From assembly GCA_019113645.1 (NCBI GenBank), contig DXGZ01000041.1:1-34322 (forward strand): a stretch of DNA of 34,322 nt. The letters are read 5' to 3'. Positions 9,317 through 18,092 of the stretch are shown here, in pieces (positions within the stretch are counted from its first letter, which is position 1; the number at the start of each line of letters is the position of its first letter). The DNA is from Candidatus Mediterraneibacter vanvlietii (GTDB taxonomy: Bacteria; Bacillota; Clostridia; Lachnospirales; Lachnospiraceae). The position numbers were made by a program, and so were the translations under genes. Below the pieces are notes generated by a model. The model saw only the letters and a program-made list of their open reading frames with translations, was not told the DNA's origin and ran no database searches.

Positions 9317-9345
9317 TATTTATGCACAGGATCTGACTTTTTCAA
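9317..9345 (-). promoter_or_regulatory. Sigma-A-type promoter for the lipoprotein gene
   Basis: On the minus strand TTGAAA (9345-9340) and TAAATA (9322-9317) are separated by 17 bases, in the gap between the sigma factor gene and the lipoprotein gene. Confidence 0.5.
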
Positions 9346-9348
9346 AAA

Positions 9349-10182
9349 CTATTTTGCATTTTTTCTGAGTTTTTCCAATGCCCTTGCTTCAATCTGCCTT
9401 ACCCGCTCTCTTGTTACACCGAGAATTTCACCGATTTCCTCCAGCGTGTGGGTTTTTTCGTCGCCAAGCCCGTATCTCAGACAGATAACCTGCCGTTCCC
9501 GGTCTCCCAGTGTCTCCAGAAGCTCTTTTACTTCCTCCTGCTGCACCAGGGCATTCATCGCCTCCTCCGGAGTAGGCTCCGTTCTGTCTTCCACCATATC
9601 TCCCAGACTGTTCTCCCCGTCGTCCCCGACAGGGGTTTCCAGAGATACCGGACTCTGCAGATAATTAATGATGTTTTTCACGTCCTCTTCCGTCTTATCA
9701 CCCAGCTTCTCCGCTATCTCTCCCGGAGTCGCATCGCGTCCCAGTGACTGCTGGAGATCTCTGGCTGTTTTCTGTACCCGTTTCATGTTCTCTGCCACAT
9801 GCACCGGAACGCGGATTTCACGGGACTGCTGGTCTATCGCCCTCTGCATGGCTTCTTTGATCCACCAGGAGGCGTAAGTGGAAAAGCGGTTTTCTTTTGT
9901 ATAATCATATTTTTCAACTGCCCGCATCAGTCCCATATTGCCTTCCTGGATCAGATCCATGAGCGGGATCCCTCTGCCTGTATAATGCTTCGCCAGAGAG
10001 ACAACGAGTCTTAAATTTCCCTCCGAAAGTCTCTTTCTGGCCTCCTCGTCTCCCCGGGCACTTTTTTCTCCGAGATCCCGTTCTTCCTCCTCGCTCAAAA
10101 GCGGGATCTGCCCGATCTCATTCAGATAGATCTGCAGGGCTTCCGACACTTTTTCCGTCTGGTTCTGCTGTTCTTTTTCCAT
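9349..10182 (-). CDS. RpoD/SigA-family sigma factor (short, no region 1.1)
   Basis: This 277-residue sigma-70 protein starts directly with region 1.2 ([20 protein letters not shown]). It continues through region 2 ([33 protein letters not shown] is the 2.1-2.2 segment, read in two pieces; [14 protein letters not shown] is 2.3-2.4), region 3, and the region 4.2 helix-turn-helix ([20 protein letters not shown]). Region 4.2 matches housekeeping factors, but in region 2.4 the two residues equivalent to E. coli Q437 and T440, which read position -12, are Glu and Gln. It is therefore more likely a secondary factor than the primary SigA. ATG 10182 has AAGGTG nine bases upstream; GTG at 10194 is an alternative. 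It begins 17 bases after the fbp stop, so the two genes are probably cotranscribed. Confidence 0.9.
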   Translation of the reverse strand: MEKEQQNQTEKVSEALQIYLNEIGQIPLLSEEEERDLGEKSARGDEEARKRLSEGNLRLVVSLAKHYTGRGIPLMDLIQEGNMGLMRAVEKYDYTKENRFSTYASWWIKEAMQRAIDQQSREIRVPVHVAENMKRVQKTARDLQQSLGRDATPGEIAEKLGDKTEEDVKNIINYLQSPVSLETPVGDDGENSLGDMVEDRTEPTPEEAMNALVQQEEVKELLETLGDRERQVICLRYGLGDEKTHTLEEIGEILGVTRERVRQIEARALEKLRKNAK

Positions 10183-10199
10183 AATCAGTTGCACCTTTT

Positions 10200-12152
10200 C
10201 TATAGTTTTTCAATAATCTCGCCATTTCTGTAAGCTGCAAGCAGCTGCTCCAGATCTTTTACCTGTTCTTTAAGTTCCCTGCCATTGTCCGTATCACCTA
10301 CCAGGATACGGTCACGGACTCTCTGGACAACTGTCAGTTCTGAGTGAATATCATTTTCTTTTTCAATCGCATCTTCCGTGGACTCAAACGGCTCATGTGC
10401 CACCAGCAGAAGTCCGTAAGAATTATAAATGAGCGTATATCCCGCTATCCCGGTCTGTTTCTGATACGCCTTGGAAAAACCTCCGTCAATGACCATAACT
10501 TTTCCGCCGCATTTGACCGGGCTCTCTCCGTCTTTTCTCTTGACCGGCACGTGTCCGTTGACAATATGTCCATCCACAGGATCAAGACCAAATTCCCTCA
10601 TGATATTGTCGATGACTTTTTCATTTTCTATGTATGAATAATACGGGTTCTTCTTCTCTACATGCGTTTCCTTTTCCGCAATAAAATACCGTTCAAAAGT
10701 CGCCATCTTGTTTTTCCCGAACAGCGGTGAATCCGGATGGAGCCAGATATACCACATGATGTCCCTGCCGTCTTCCCGCTCCTTTTTATCAAGAGCAAAG
10801 AACCCCTTCCTCACATAAGCATCCAGTGTATCATAGAGCTCTCTGCCCCGGTATTTCTTCCCGTAGACTTCTGTCTCTTTCAGACTGCCGTCCTGATCAA
10901 GGGGCACGCATCCGTGATAGAGGAGATTATCGTTATATACCTTATAGAGACTTCCTTTTGCCAATAAAAAGCGCATATGCTGCTGAAGTTTCTCGCAGTT
11001 GGTGAACGCCTTTTCCAGACGTTCCATGATATCCTCCTCTTCTTCTGTCAGCATGTACGGATCTTCAGGATCTATCGTCGGGAAATATGTATCCAGGAGC
11101 TTATACTCTTTTCCCTCCAGCTCTATTGTTCCTTTCTCATAATCGATCCGGTGCAGCAGTGCACGGTTATCGAGGTGGAAAGACTTCTGTCTTTGAATGA
11201 TCTTTCCCTCAACTTTAAACTGTATAATGGATATTGCTTTGTGGATCCTGAGATTCATCTGCATCTCATCAGTATCCGGCCGGTCCGGCACTTTCAGTCT
11301 GAAACAGGTACACGGGTCGTCTTTATATACTTTGAGGGCAAATGTTGCCAGCGGGAGCAGGTTGATCCCGTACCCGTCTTCCAGGATATCCAGATTGCCA
11401 TACCTTGCACAGATCCTGATCACATTGGCGATACATCCTCTCTGGCCAACTGATGCACCCATCCACAGGACGTCATGATTTCCCCACTGGATATCAAGTG
11501 AATGATATGTCATAAGTTTGTCCATTATAATATGCGGTCCCGGACCTCTGTCGTAAATATCTCCCACGATATGGAGATGATCCACAACAAGCCTCTGGAT
11601 CAGCTCTGAGATCGCCACAATGAAATCTTCTGCCCGCCCTATCCTTATGATAGTAGAAATAATTTCATTATAGTAGGATTCTTTATCGCTCACTTCTGCT
11701 TTCTCAGTGATCAGTTCCTCGATCACATAGGCAAAATCTTTCGGAAGCGCCTTTCTGACCTTCGATCTGGTATACTTGCTCGCTGCACGCTTGCTCACCT
11801 CTATCAATAGATAAAGGTGCACCCTGTACCAGTCATCCATGTTCGTCTCTGTCGTTTTGATCATATCCATCTTCTGCTTCGGATAATAGATCAGTGTTGC
11901 AAGGGATCGTTTATCCCTGATACTCATTGTATTTCCGAACACATCATCGATCTTGCGGCGTACAGAGCCGGATCCGTTCTTCAACACATGGGCAAAAGCC
12001 TCGTATTCCCCGTGGACATCTGTCAGAAAATGCTCCGTTCCTTTCGGCAGATTCAGTATTGCCTGCAGGTTGATAATTTCCGTAGATGCTGCCGCGATCG
12101 TTGGATAAAGATCTGACAGCCGCTCCAGATATCTGGTTTCAAGATTTTTCAT
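10200..12152 (-). CDS. fbp: Class III fructose-1,6-bisphosphatase
   Basis: The enzyme hydrolyses fructose 1,6-bisphosphate to fructose 6-phosphate in gluconeogenesis. The 650-residue length and the calcineurin-type metallophosphatase motifs [16 protein letters not shown] and [10 protein letters not shown] are those of the Firmicute class III (Fbp/YydE) family. ATG 12152 is preceded by GGAGG at five bases and gives [12 protein letters not shown]; the longer open frame to 12209 has no ribosome site. It lies 69 bases downstream of dapB and directly upstream of the sigma factor gene, with which it appears to form a transcription unit. No truncation or lost motif is seen. Confidence 0.96.
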   Translation of the reverse strand: MKNLETRYLERLSDLYPTIAAASTEIINLQAILNLPKGTEHFLTDVHGEYEAFAHVLKNGSGSVRRKIDDVFGNTMSIRDKRSLATLIYYPKQKMDMIKTTETNMDDWYRVHLYLLIEVSKRAASKYTRSKVRKALPKDFAYVIEELITEKAEVSDKESYYNEIISTIIRIGRAEDFIVAISELIQRLVVDHLHIVGDIYDRGPGPHIIMDKLMTYHSLDIQWGNHDVLWMGASVGQRGCIANVIRICARYGNLDILEDGYGINLLPLATFALKVYKDDPCTCFRLKVPDRPDTDEMQMNLRIHKAISIIQFKVEGKIIQRQKSFHLDNRALLHRIDYEKGTIELEGKEYKLLDTYFPTIDPEDPYMLTEEEEDIMERLEKAFTNCEKLQQHMRFLLAKGSLYKVYNDNLLYHGCVPLDQDGSLKETEVYGKKYRGRELYDTLDAYVRKGFFALDKKEREDGRDIMWYIWLHPDSPLFGKNKMATFERYFIAEKETHVEKKNPYYSYIENEKVIDNIMREFGLDPVDGHIVNGHVPVKRKDGESPVKCGGKVMVIDGGFSKAYQKQTGIAGYTLIYNSYGLLLVAHEPFESTEDAIEKENDIHSELTVVQRVRDRILVGDTDNGRELKEQVKDLEQLLAAYRNGEIIEKL

Positions 12153-12221
12153 GTACTCCTCCCTGACTTTCTCGAAGTCACATATCAAAAGACCGCTTCT
12201 TTCTAACATTCAAACGCCGTT

Positions 12222-12980
12222 TTACAAGCCGACCACATCTCCCATATCGTACATGCCCGCCGCTTTCCCGGCCAGATATTTGCCTGCCTCCACAGCGCCT
12301 TTTGCAAATACACTTCTGGAATATGCCGAATGCCTGAACTCGATCACCTCATCTGTTCCCGCGAAGATCACCTCGTGATCCCCTACAATAGTTCCTCCGC
12401 GCACAGCCGAAATCCCGATTTCCTTTTTCTCCCTCTTCTGCCTCACCTGGCTTCTGTCATATACATAATGATATTCACGATCCAGTGCATCATTCAGGGA
12501 ATCCGCGAGCGCCAGTGCTGTTCCGCTCGGAGCATCCAGCTTCTGATTGTGGTGGCGTTCCACGATCTCCATATCATATCCTGCAGGAGCAAGCACTGCT
12601 GCCGCACTTTTAAGCAGCTTAAGGAGCAGGTTGATCCCCAGCGACATATTTGCCGATTTGAGGATCGCGATCTCTTTTGACGCCTCCTCAACCTTTTTAA
12701 GCTGTTCCTCCGAAAGCCCCGTTGTACAGAGGACCACCGGAAGTTTTTTCTCCACACAATAGTCGAGAAGACCGTCCACTGCTTTTGCCGTGGAGAAATC
12801 AATGACAACATCCACGTCTGTGTCACACTTTTCAACGGAGTCAAATACCGGATAATCGTTCGGCACTCCCGCAAAAGCGTCAACTCCCGCAGCAATAACT
12901 GCATTCTCCTCTCCTTTTACGATCTCAGTGATCATTCTTCCCATCTTACCATTGCATCCATGCAGCATAAACTTTACCAT
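12222..12980 (-). CDS. dapB: 4-Hydroxy-tetrahydrodipicolinate reductase
   Basis: DapB reduces 4-hydroxy-tetrahydrodipicolinate with NAD(P)H on the way to diaminopimelate and lysine. The 252-residue length is normal. The nucleotide-binding loop GCNGKMGRM is at the N-terminus, and the catalytic/substrate motif ERHHNQKLDAPSGTAL is in the middle. ATG 12980 has AGGAGG nine bases upstream; the longer frame reaching 13112 reads through the upstream terminator hairpin and is rejected. It is separated from the SSB-like gene by that hairpin, so it probably has its own promoter or depends on read-through. No dapA is in view. Confidence 0.96.
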   Translation of the reverse strand: MVKFMLHGCNGKMGRMITEIVKGEENAVIAAGVDAFAGVPNDYPVFDSVEKCDTDVDVVIDFSTAKAVDGLLDYCVEKKLPVVLCTTGLSEEQLKKVEEASKEIAILKSANMSLGINLLLKLLKSAAAVLAPAGYDMEIVERHHNQKLDAPSGTALALADSLNDALDREYHYVYDRSQVRQKREKKEIGISAVRGGTIVGDHEVIFAGTDEVIEFRHSAYSRSVFAKGAVEAGKYLAGKAAGMYDMGDVVGL

Positions 12981-13011
12981 TATATTCAACCTCCTGTATT
13001 TTCCCATATAA

Positions 13012-13059
13012 AAAAGGATATCATATCTGAGAGTTAATCTCAATATATGATATCCTTTT
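13012..13059 (-). terminator. Terminator between the SSB-like gene and dapB
   Basis: Arms AAAAGGATATCATAT (13012-13026) and ATATGATATCCTTTT (13045-13059) are perfectly complementary over 15 bp, and the 18-base loop contains a second stem (TGAGA/TCTCA). Flanking A and T runs on both sides make it bidirectional in form; it serves the minus-strand SSB-like gene. Confidence 0.85.
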
Positions 13060-13096
13060 AACAAACACTGCGCGTTACAATTCACACCTGACTTGT

Positions 13097-13726
13097 TTAT
13101 TCGTCCATACATTCCAGTTTGCTTACCGAAACCTCATATGCCGTCCGCGTCTCTGTCTCTGTCTCTGAAAGTTTTTTTACATATTCCCTGCTCTGGATCC
13201 GCCCCAGTATCCTCACATGCTCGCCCACTTCAAAGCCGGAGGCATAGCGTGCATTTCTGCCCCAGCAAATACACGGGATGTAGTCCGATTTTCCATAGGG
13301 ACGGTTCACAGCCAGCAGGAGGTCGGCGATTTCTCTTCCGAGCGGTGTCTTCCTGTACACCGGTCGTTTACACATGTATCCCTCCAGGAGGATATGGTTC
13401 GTCCTCGCACCGTCCGGCTCTTCCTCCACGAACTCGATTTCCCGCGCGAATACCGACAATACAAGCCGGTTCCTCTGTTCTTCATGACGATTATAGGAAC
13501 GGAACTGTCCCGTTACCATGATACACCGGTTCCGGTAATCCTGCGTCACATCGACCAGGCGCTCCGACACCATGACCGGAATCCTGTCATTCGAGCTGCT
13601 CAGCCGCCTGACAAGGATATCCACCATGTAAAACCCCTCTCCGAACACCTCGTGGCTGTATGTAAACTCTGACACCACTGTTCCTATGACTGTTACCTGA
13701 TTGTTCTCAATGATCTTATCTGACAT
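13097..13726 (-). CDS. Single-stranded DNA-binding-like protein with two OB folds
   Basis: The 209-residue protein consists of two SSB-like OB-fold units. The C-terminal unit (about residues 108-207) is close to classical SSB: LLEGYMCKRPVYRKTPLGRE, LLLAVNRPYGKSDYIPCICW and a GRIQSREY segment. The N-terminal unit (about 8-100) is a divergent version beginning NQVTVIGTVVSEF. It ends ...LECMDE and lacks the acidic DDDIPF-type tip through which standard SSB recruits partners. The ATG is 11 bases after AAGGGAG. The gene is transcribed divergently from typA and ends in a strong hairpin. Its role is probably binding single-stranded DNA as a paralogue of the main SSB; this is inferred from the fold. 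Confidence 0.85.
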   Translation of the reverse strand: MSDKIIENNQVTVIGTVVSEFTYSHEVFGEGFYMVDILVRRLSSSNDRIPVMVSERLVDVTQDYRNRCIMVTGQFRSYNRHEEQRNRLVLSVFAREIEFVEEEPDGARTNHILLEGYMCKRPVYRKTPLGREIADLLLAVNRPYGKSDYIPCICWGRNARYASGFEVGEHVRILGRIQSREYVKKLSETETETRTAYEVSVSKLECMDE

Positions 13727-13851
13727 AATCTGTAGTTCTCCCTTCCTCTTTCTGGTATTTTTGAGTCAATACTAAATTTATGAATCTGCCGTCATGTTTA
13801 GAACTGATTTTTCAATGATTCGTTCGACATCTTTCTCGATGGCTCTTATAG

Positions 13852-14019
13852 AAGTGACAGTTCAGCCCGCGCCATTCGCAAAGCCGCACTCCGTGCTTAC
13901 CGCGGCTATGCCGCATCTTTGCTCATATGCCGGCGCTCAGCTCATCGGGGAGGACAGGGACAGACTCTTATGCAGGCACAACTCTGTCCCTGCCCTCCCC
14001 GATGGCTGAACTGTCACTT
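13852..14019. repeat. 168-bp multibranched palindromic element
   Basis: The outer arms AAGTGACAGTTCAGCC (13852-13867) and GGCTGAACTGTCACTT (14004-14019) are perfectly complementary. Inside are two large branches. The first (about 13869-13936) pairs GCGCC, CAT and GCAAAG with CTTTGC, ATG and GGCGC, and contains two small stems (GCAC/GTGC and GCGG/CCGC). The second pairs 13943-13964 with 13983-14004 over 22 bp with one mismatch and an 18-base loop. The element sits between the divergent SSB-like gene and typA, immediately upstream of the typA promoter. It has no credible coding frame. It may be a MITE/REP-like mobile repeat or a structured RNA. Confidence 0.8.
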
Positions 14020-14045
14020 GTAAATTATAGATTTTGTGATAGAAT
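14018..14045 (+). promoter_or_regulatory. Candidate sigma-A-type promoter for typA
   Basis: TTGTAA (14018-14023) and TAGAAT (14040-14045) are 16 bases apart. The -35 box abuts the right end of the palindromic element, about 55 bases before the typA start. Confidence 0.45.
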
Positions 14046-14100
14046 AAGAAAGTTACAGTTACAATTTATGACATTATATAAGGAAAGAGTGTTGACAAAT

Positions 14101-15927
14101 ATGAAAACAAAACGTGAAGATGTAAGAAATATTGCGATTATCGCTCATGTTGACCACGGTAAGACAACGCTGGTTGATGAGCTTTTAAAGCAGAGCGGTG
14201 TATTCCGCGAGAACCAGGAGGTTGCTGAACGTGTCATGGATTCCAATGACATCGAACGCGAACGCGGAATTACTATTTTATCAAAAAATACTGCAGTACA
14301 CTACAAAGGAGTAAAGATCAACATCATCGACACTCCGGGCCATGCCGATTTCGGCGGCGAGGTGGAACGTGTCCTCAAGATGGTAAACGGTGTTATTCTC
14401 GTGGTCGATGCTTTTGAGGGAGCCATGCCCCAGACAAAATTCGTCCTCAGAAAAGCTCTGGAGTTAAGTCTTCCTGTCATTGTATGTATTAACAAGATAG
14501 ACCGTCCGGAAGCACGCCCGGACGAAGTGATCGATGAAGTACTTGAACTCTTCATTGACCTTGGCGCATCCGATGAACAGCTTGAATGCCCGTTCGTCTA
14601 CGCTTCTGCCAAAGCGGGGGTAGCCGTACTCGACCTCACCGATGAAGAACGAGATATGAAACCGCTCTTCGAAACGATCCTTGACTATATCCCGGCTCCC
14701 GTGGGAGATCCCGATGCCCCGACGCAGGTGCTGATCAGTACCATCGATTACAATGAATATGTCGGCCGCATCGGTATCGGAAAAGTAGACAATGGTACCA
14801 TTGCCGTTAATCAGGAAATGGTACTTGTCAACCATCACGATCCTGACAAGCAGGAGAAAGTAAAGATCAGCCGGCTTTACGAGTTCGATGGCCTCAACAA
14901 AGTCGAGGTAAAGGAAGCCACCATCGGTTCCATCGTGGCGATCTCCGGCATCTCCGACATTTCCATCGGAGATACCCTCTGCTCTCCAGAGAAACCGGAA
15001 CCCATCCCGTTCCAGAAAATCTCAGAGCCTACTATTGCCATGCAGTTTATCGTGAATGACAGCCCCTTTGCAGGGCAGGAAGGAAAATATGTGACCTCCC
15101 GGCATCTGCGGGACCGTCTCTTCCGCGAACTCAACACGGATGTCAGCCTGCGTGTGGAAGAAATGGAGAATACAGACAGTTTTAAAGTATCCGGACGCGG
15201 CGAGCTCCATCTTTCCGTCCTTATCGAAAATATGCGCAGGGAAGGCTATGAATTTGCAGTCAGCAAAGCGGAAGTTCTCTATAAAACAGATGAGAACGGA
15301 AAAAAGCTGGAGCCTATGGAGCTGGCATATATTGATGTACCGGATGAATTCACCGGCGTTGTGATTGAAAAACTGGGACAGAGAAAGGGCGAACTCCGGA
15401 ACATGGGCACTACCGGGGGCGGCTACACTCGTCTGGAGTTTTCTATCCCGTCCAGAGGGCTTATCGGCTACCGCGGGGAATTTCTGACCGACACAAAAGG
15501 AAACGGAATCCTGAACACAAGTTTCGATGGATATGCGCCGTACAAAGGAGATATCCAATATCGCAAACAGGGCTCTCTCATCGCTTTCGAAACAGGAGAA
15601 TCCGTCACTTACGGATTGTATAGTGCGCAGGAGCGTGGTACACTGTTCATAGGTCCCGGCGAAAAAGTATATGCCGGCATGGTCATCGGCCAGAATGGAA
15701 AAGCCGAAGATATCGAGCTCAATGTCTGCAAGACAAAGCATCTGACCAACACGCGTTCCTCCAGTGCCGACGAGGCACTCCGGCTCACGCCGCCGCGCAT
15801 CCTCAGTCTGGAGCAGGCGCTTGATTTCATTGATACAGACGAACTGCTCGAAGTAACACCGAAATCTCTGCGTATCCGAAAGAAAATCCTCGATTCCAGG
15901 ATGCGCAAAAGAGCAAATATGAAATAA
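14101..15927 (+). CDS. typA: Ribosome-associated GTPase TypA/BipA
   Basis: TypA/BipA is a translational GTPase of the EF-G family that binds the ribosome and supports 50S assembly and stress adaptation. The 608-residue protein shows all G motifs: AHVDHGKT (G1), ERGITI (G2), [11 protein letters not shown] (G3), NKID (G4) and SAKAG (G5). The EF-G-like domains III and V and the BipA-specific C-terminal domain ([29 protein letters not shown]) follow. ATG 14101 gives [21 protein letters not shown], close to known homologues. AAGGA lies 16 bases upstream and would better serve an in-frame TTG at 14092, so three extra residues are possible. An upstream frame to 13927 enters the palindrome and is not coding. 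The PsiE-like gene follows after 14 bases. Confidence 0.96.
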   Translation: MKTKREDVRNIAIIAHVDHGKTTLVDELLKQSGVFRENQEVAERVMDSNDIERERGITILSKNTAVHYKGVKINIIDTPGHADFGGEVERVLKMVNGVILVVDAFEGAMPQTKFVLRKALELSLPVIVCINKIDRPEARPDEVIDEVLELFIDLGASDEQLECPFVYASAKAGVAVLDLTDEERDMKPLFETILDYIPAPVGDPDAPTQVLISTIDYNEYVGRIGIGKVDNGTIAVNQEMVLVNHHDPDKQEKVKISRLYEFDGLNKVEVKEATIGSIVAISGISDISIGDTLCSPEKPEPIPFQKISEPTIAMQFIVNDSPFAGQEGKYVTSRHLRDRLFRELNTDVSLRVEEMENTDSFKVSGRGELHLSVLIENMRREGYEFAVSKAEVLYKTDENGKKLEPMELAYIDVPDEFTGVVIEKLGQRKGELRNMGTTGGGYTRLEFSIPSRGLIGYRGEFLTDTKGNGILNTSFDGYAPYKGDIQYRKQGSLIAFETGESVTYGLYSAQERGTLFIGPGEKVYAGMVIGQNGKAEDIELNVCKTKHLTNTRSSSADEALRLTPPRILSLEQALDFIDTDELLEVTPKSLRIRKKILDSRMRKRANMK

Positions 15928-15941
15928 ATAAGGAGATACCT

Positions 15942-16556
15942 ATGGAGAAATATGCACGCCTCTTTCTGAAACATCTGACAAAAATCATGGAATTTGTTAT
16001 TGCCGCCCTTCTGGCATGCGGCATTATCATTATGATCGTCCAGCTCATATTCTCCATAGGTGCCCTCCCTGACCTGAATACTTATCCGAACTATGACGAT
16101 CTGCTCACCGCCTGCTTCAATCTGATCATCGGCGTTGAACTTATCCGCATGCTTTATCTGCATACCCCGATCACAGTATTTGAAGTACTGCTGTTTGCCA
16201 TTGCGCGGCAGGTTATCATTGACCATTCCTCGCCTCTGAACAGCCTGATCGGTGTCATAGCCATCGCCATATTGTTTGCCACAAGGAAGTTTCTGTTTGC
16301 CGCTTTCGATGAGACTGAAAAGACCGTCTTCCGCTCTTCGCAGAAAGTGTATCAGATCAACCGGCTGTTCCATCTGGACATCCCCTTCAGTGACAAAGAC
16401 GACACCCTGCTGGATGTCCTTCTCCAGAAAATGGAGGAAGACGATACAGAACCCGGCACAGGAGCGTGTGTGTATTTTACAGATCTCGGACTGCGGATCG
16501 CCAAGATCAAAGATGGAAAAATCACACGGATCGAAGTGATTCGTTCTATACATTGA
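15942..16556 (+). CDS. PsiE-like membrane protein with CorC/HlyC-like C-terminal domain
   Basis: The 204-residue protein has three or four predicted membrane segments in its first 125 residues (for example FVIAALLACGIIIMIVQLIF and SLIGVIAIAILFA), in the pattern of the PsiE (phosphate-starvation-inducible E) family. The cytoplasmic C-terminus (about 135-204) looks like a transporter-associated CorC/HlyC domain: INRLFHLDIPFSDKDDTLLD, then a strand-rich end YFTDLGLRIAKIKDGKITRI. The ATG is six to seven bases after AAGGAG and 14 bases after the typA stop, so it is cotranscribed with typA. The function is unknown. The domain assignments rest on pattern recognition and need a profile search. Confidence 0.65.
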   Translation: MEKYARLFLKHLTKIMEFVIAALLACGIIIMIVQLIFSIGALPDLNTYPNYDDLLTACFNLIIGVELIRMLYLHTPITVFEVLLFAIARQVIIDHSSPLNSLIGVIAIAILFATRKFLFAAFDETEKTVFRSSQKVYQINRLFHLDIPFSDKDDTLLDVLLQKMEEDDTEPGTGACVYFTDLGLRIAKIKDGKITRIEVIRSIH

Positions 16557-16644
16557 CGCTGTTCCATGTTATAATATTTACATAATACATACACATATTT
16601 AACACATGTTTATGTAAAATATGAACAAAAAGGAGTTGAACAGT

Positions 16645-17202
16645 ATGAATTTTATCATCAGTGGAAAAAACATCGAAGTAACTCAGGGACTCAAAGACGC
16701 GATCGAACAGAAATTAGGAAAGCTTGAGAGGTACTTCACTCCTGAAACAGAAATCATCGTAACCTTGAGCGTAGAGAAAGGACGCCAGAAGATCGAGGTA
16801 ACAATCCCGGTCAAAGGAAACATCATCCGCTCAGAGCAGACGAGCAATGACATGTATGTATCCATCGATCTTGTAGAAGAGATCATCGAGCGCCAGCTCC
16901 GCAAATACAAAAACAAGCTGGTGGCGAAGAATCAGGGACATCCCACTTCGGCCGCACCGACCGGAAGTATCCGGAAAGAATTCATAGATTCCGAGGAAGA
17001 ATCCCCCGAGGATGACGAAATCCGTATCGTGCGCACGAAAAAATTTGGTATCAAACCAATGTATCCGGAAGACGCCTGCATCCAGATGGAGCTTCTGGGA
17101 CACAGCTTTTTCGTATTCTCCAATGCGGAGACGGAAGAGGTCAATGTAGTATATAAGAGAAAAGACGGTTCTTTCGGACTGATCGAGCCTGAATTTTCAT
17201 AA
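16645..17202 (+). CDS. hpf: Long-form ribosome hibernation promoting factor
   Basis: HPF binds the 30S decoding region and, in its long form, dimerises ribosomes into inactive 100S particles in stationary phase. The 185-residue protein has the N-terminal HPF/RaiA domain (MNFIISGKNIEVTQGLKDAI, about 1-100), a charged linker and the C-terminal dimerisation domain beginning KKFGIKPMYPEDACIQMELL. ATG 16645 is nine bases after AAGGAG; the upstream ATG at 16621 has no ribosome site. It follows the PsiE-like gene by 88 AT-rich bases and ends in a strong terminator. The context suits a translation/stress cluster with typA. Confidence 0.95.
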   Translation: MNFIISGKNIEVTQGLKDAIEQKLGKLERYFTPETEIIVTLSVEKGRQKIEVTIPVKGNIIRSEQTSNDMYVSIDLVEEIIERQLRKYKNKLVAKNQGHPTSAAPTGSIRKEFIDSEEESPEDDEIRIVRTKKFGIKPMYPEDACIQMELLGHSFFVFSNAETEEVNVVYKRKDGSFGLIEPEFS

Positions 17203-17232
17203 GTCGTAATAGTTCAGTTGTCTTACGTAAGG

Positions 17233-17269
17233 CGCCGGGTTTATGCCTGCATAAAACCCGGCGTTTTTT
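17233..17269 (+). terminator. Rho-independent terminator after hpf
   Basis: CGCCGGGTTTATGC (from 17233) pairs with GCATAAAACCCGGCG (to 17263) with one bulged A and is followed directly by TTTTTT (17264-17269). Confidence 0.92.
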
Positions 17270-17288
17270 CAATCATATAAATGTTCTC

Positions 17289-17942
17289 TTATTCTTCCCA
17301 TACTTCCACGCCGTTCCCGGTCCGGGCAAACCAGCATGTGCCTGCTTTATCTATAGCCGCCTGTCCATTGGTTCCTTCAAGCACCTCTTTCGTAAAAGCA
17401 CTCTCTTCCTCTTCCGGAACGAGCAGGAAGATGTCCACCCTGTCTGTATAAACTGTATCCAGGATATACAGATCTCTCCGGGCAATAAGATACTGTATTT
17501 TCCCAAGTCCGGTATAATCCGTATGAATAACCAGTTTAAATCCGAAGATCCGGGTAATGATCACAGTATCCGAAAGCGCTGCGGCAGATGCAGCCGTATA
17601 TGCACGCACCAGTCCGCCTGTCCCGAGGAGCGTGCCGCCGAAATATCTCGTCACGACCACAAACACATCTGTCACATTCCGTCCGCGGATCACTTCAAGG
17701 ATCGGTTTTCCGGCGGTTCCGGCAGGCTCCCCGTCATCGCTCATCCTCTCTGACGCAGGATTTCTTCCGATCACATAAGCCCAGCAGTGATGTCTTGCAT
17801 CCCAGTATCTTTTTTTAACCTCTTCCAGATGAGCAAATGCTTCTTCTTCTGAGACAACAGGATAGACTTCTGCGATAAAGCGGGACTTTTTCTCTGTATA
17901 CTCTCCCGCGCCTCCCCTGTATACGGTATCATATCTGTCCAT
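17289..17942 (-). CDS. YigZ/IMPACT family protein
   Basis: The 217-residue protein matches the YigZ/UPF0029 family, bacterial relatives of the N-terminal part of the eukaryotic translation regulator IMPACT. Conserved segments include EKKSRFIAEVYPV, the block DARHHCWAYVIG, SDDGEPAGTAGKPIL and VVTRYFGGTLLGTGGLVRAY, followed by the smaller C-terminal ferredoxin-like domain. ATG 17942 has AAGGAG six bases upstream; the frame to 17978 has no ribosome site. The molecular function is not established. It is transcribed divergently from the penicillin-binding protein gene and convergently with hpf. Confidence 0.93.
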   Translation of the reverse strand: MDRYDTVYRGGAGEYTEKKSRFIAEVYPVVSEEEAFAHLEEVKKRYWDARHHCWAYVIGRNPASERMSDDGEPAGTAGKPILEVIRGRNVTDVFVVVTRYFGGTLLGTGGLVRAYTAASAAALSDTVIITRIFGFKLVIHTDYTGLGKIQYLIARRDLYILDTVYTDRVDIFLLVPEEEESAFTKEVLEGTNGQAAIDKAGTCWFARTGNGVEVWEE

Positions 17943-18054
17943 CAGGCTCTCCTTTCCGTCAGAAAATCCACTCGGCAAACTGACTCTAATATATTAGCAA
18001 AAAATGTAGAAAATATGAAGATTTTATTTTTAACTTTATTTATATGCGCATATT

Positions 18055-18063
18055 TGATATAAT
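18055..18063 (+). promoter_or_regulatory. Extended -10 promoter of the PBP gene
   Basis: TGATATAAT fits the extended -10 form (TG-n-TATAAT) 30 bases before the GTG start. The region 17 bases upstream is AT-rich without a good -35 box, which an extended -10 tolerates. Confidence 0.55.
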
Positions 18064-18092
18064 CATGGGAGTTGAAAAGGAGGATGTTATTC

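Noticed and set aside
13927-14100. N-terminal extension of typA to an ATG at 13927
   Set aside because: It runs through the palindromic element and the promoter, has no ribosome site, and homologues start near 14101.
15609-16553. Long minus-strand open frame (314 codons) opposite typA and the PsiE-like gene
   Set aside because: It is antisense to two well-supported genes, lacks a ribosome site, and its translation has no domain pattern.
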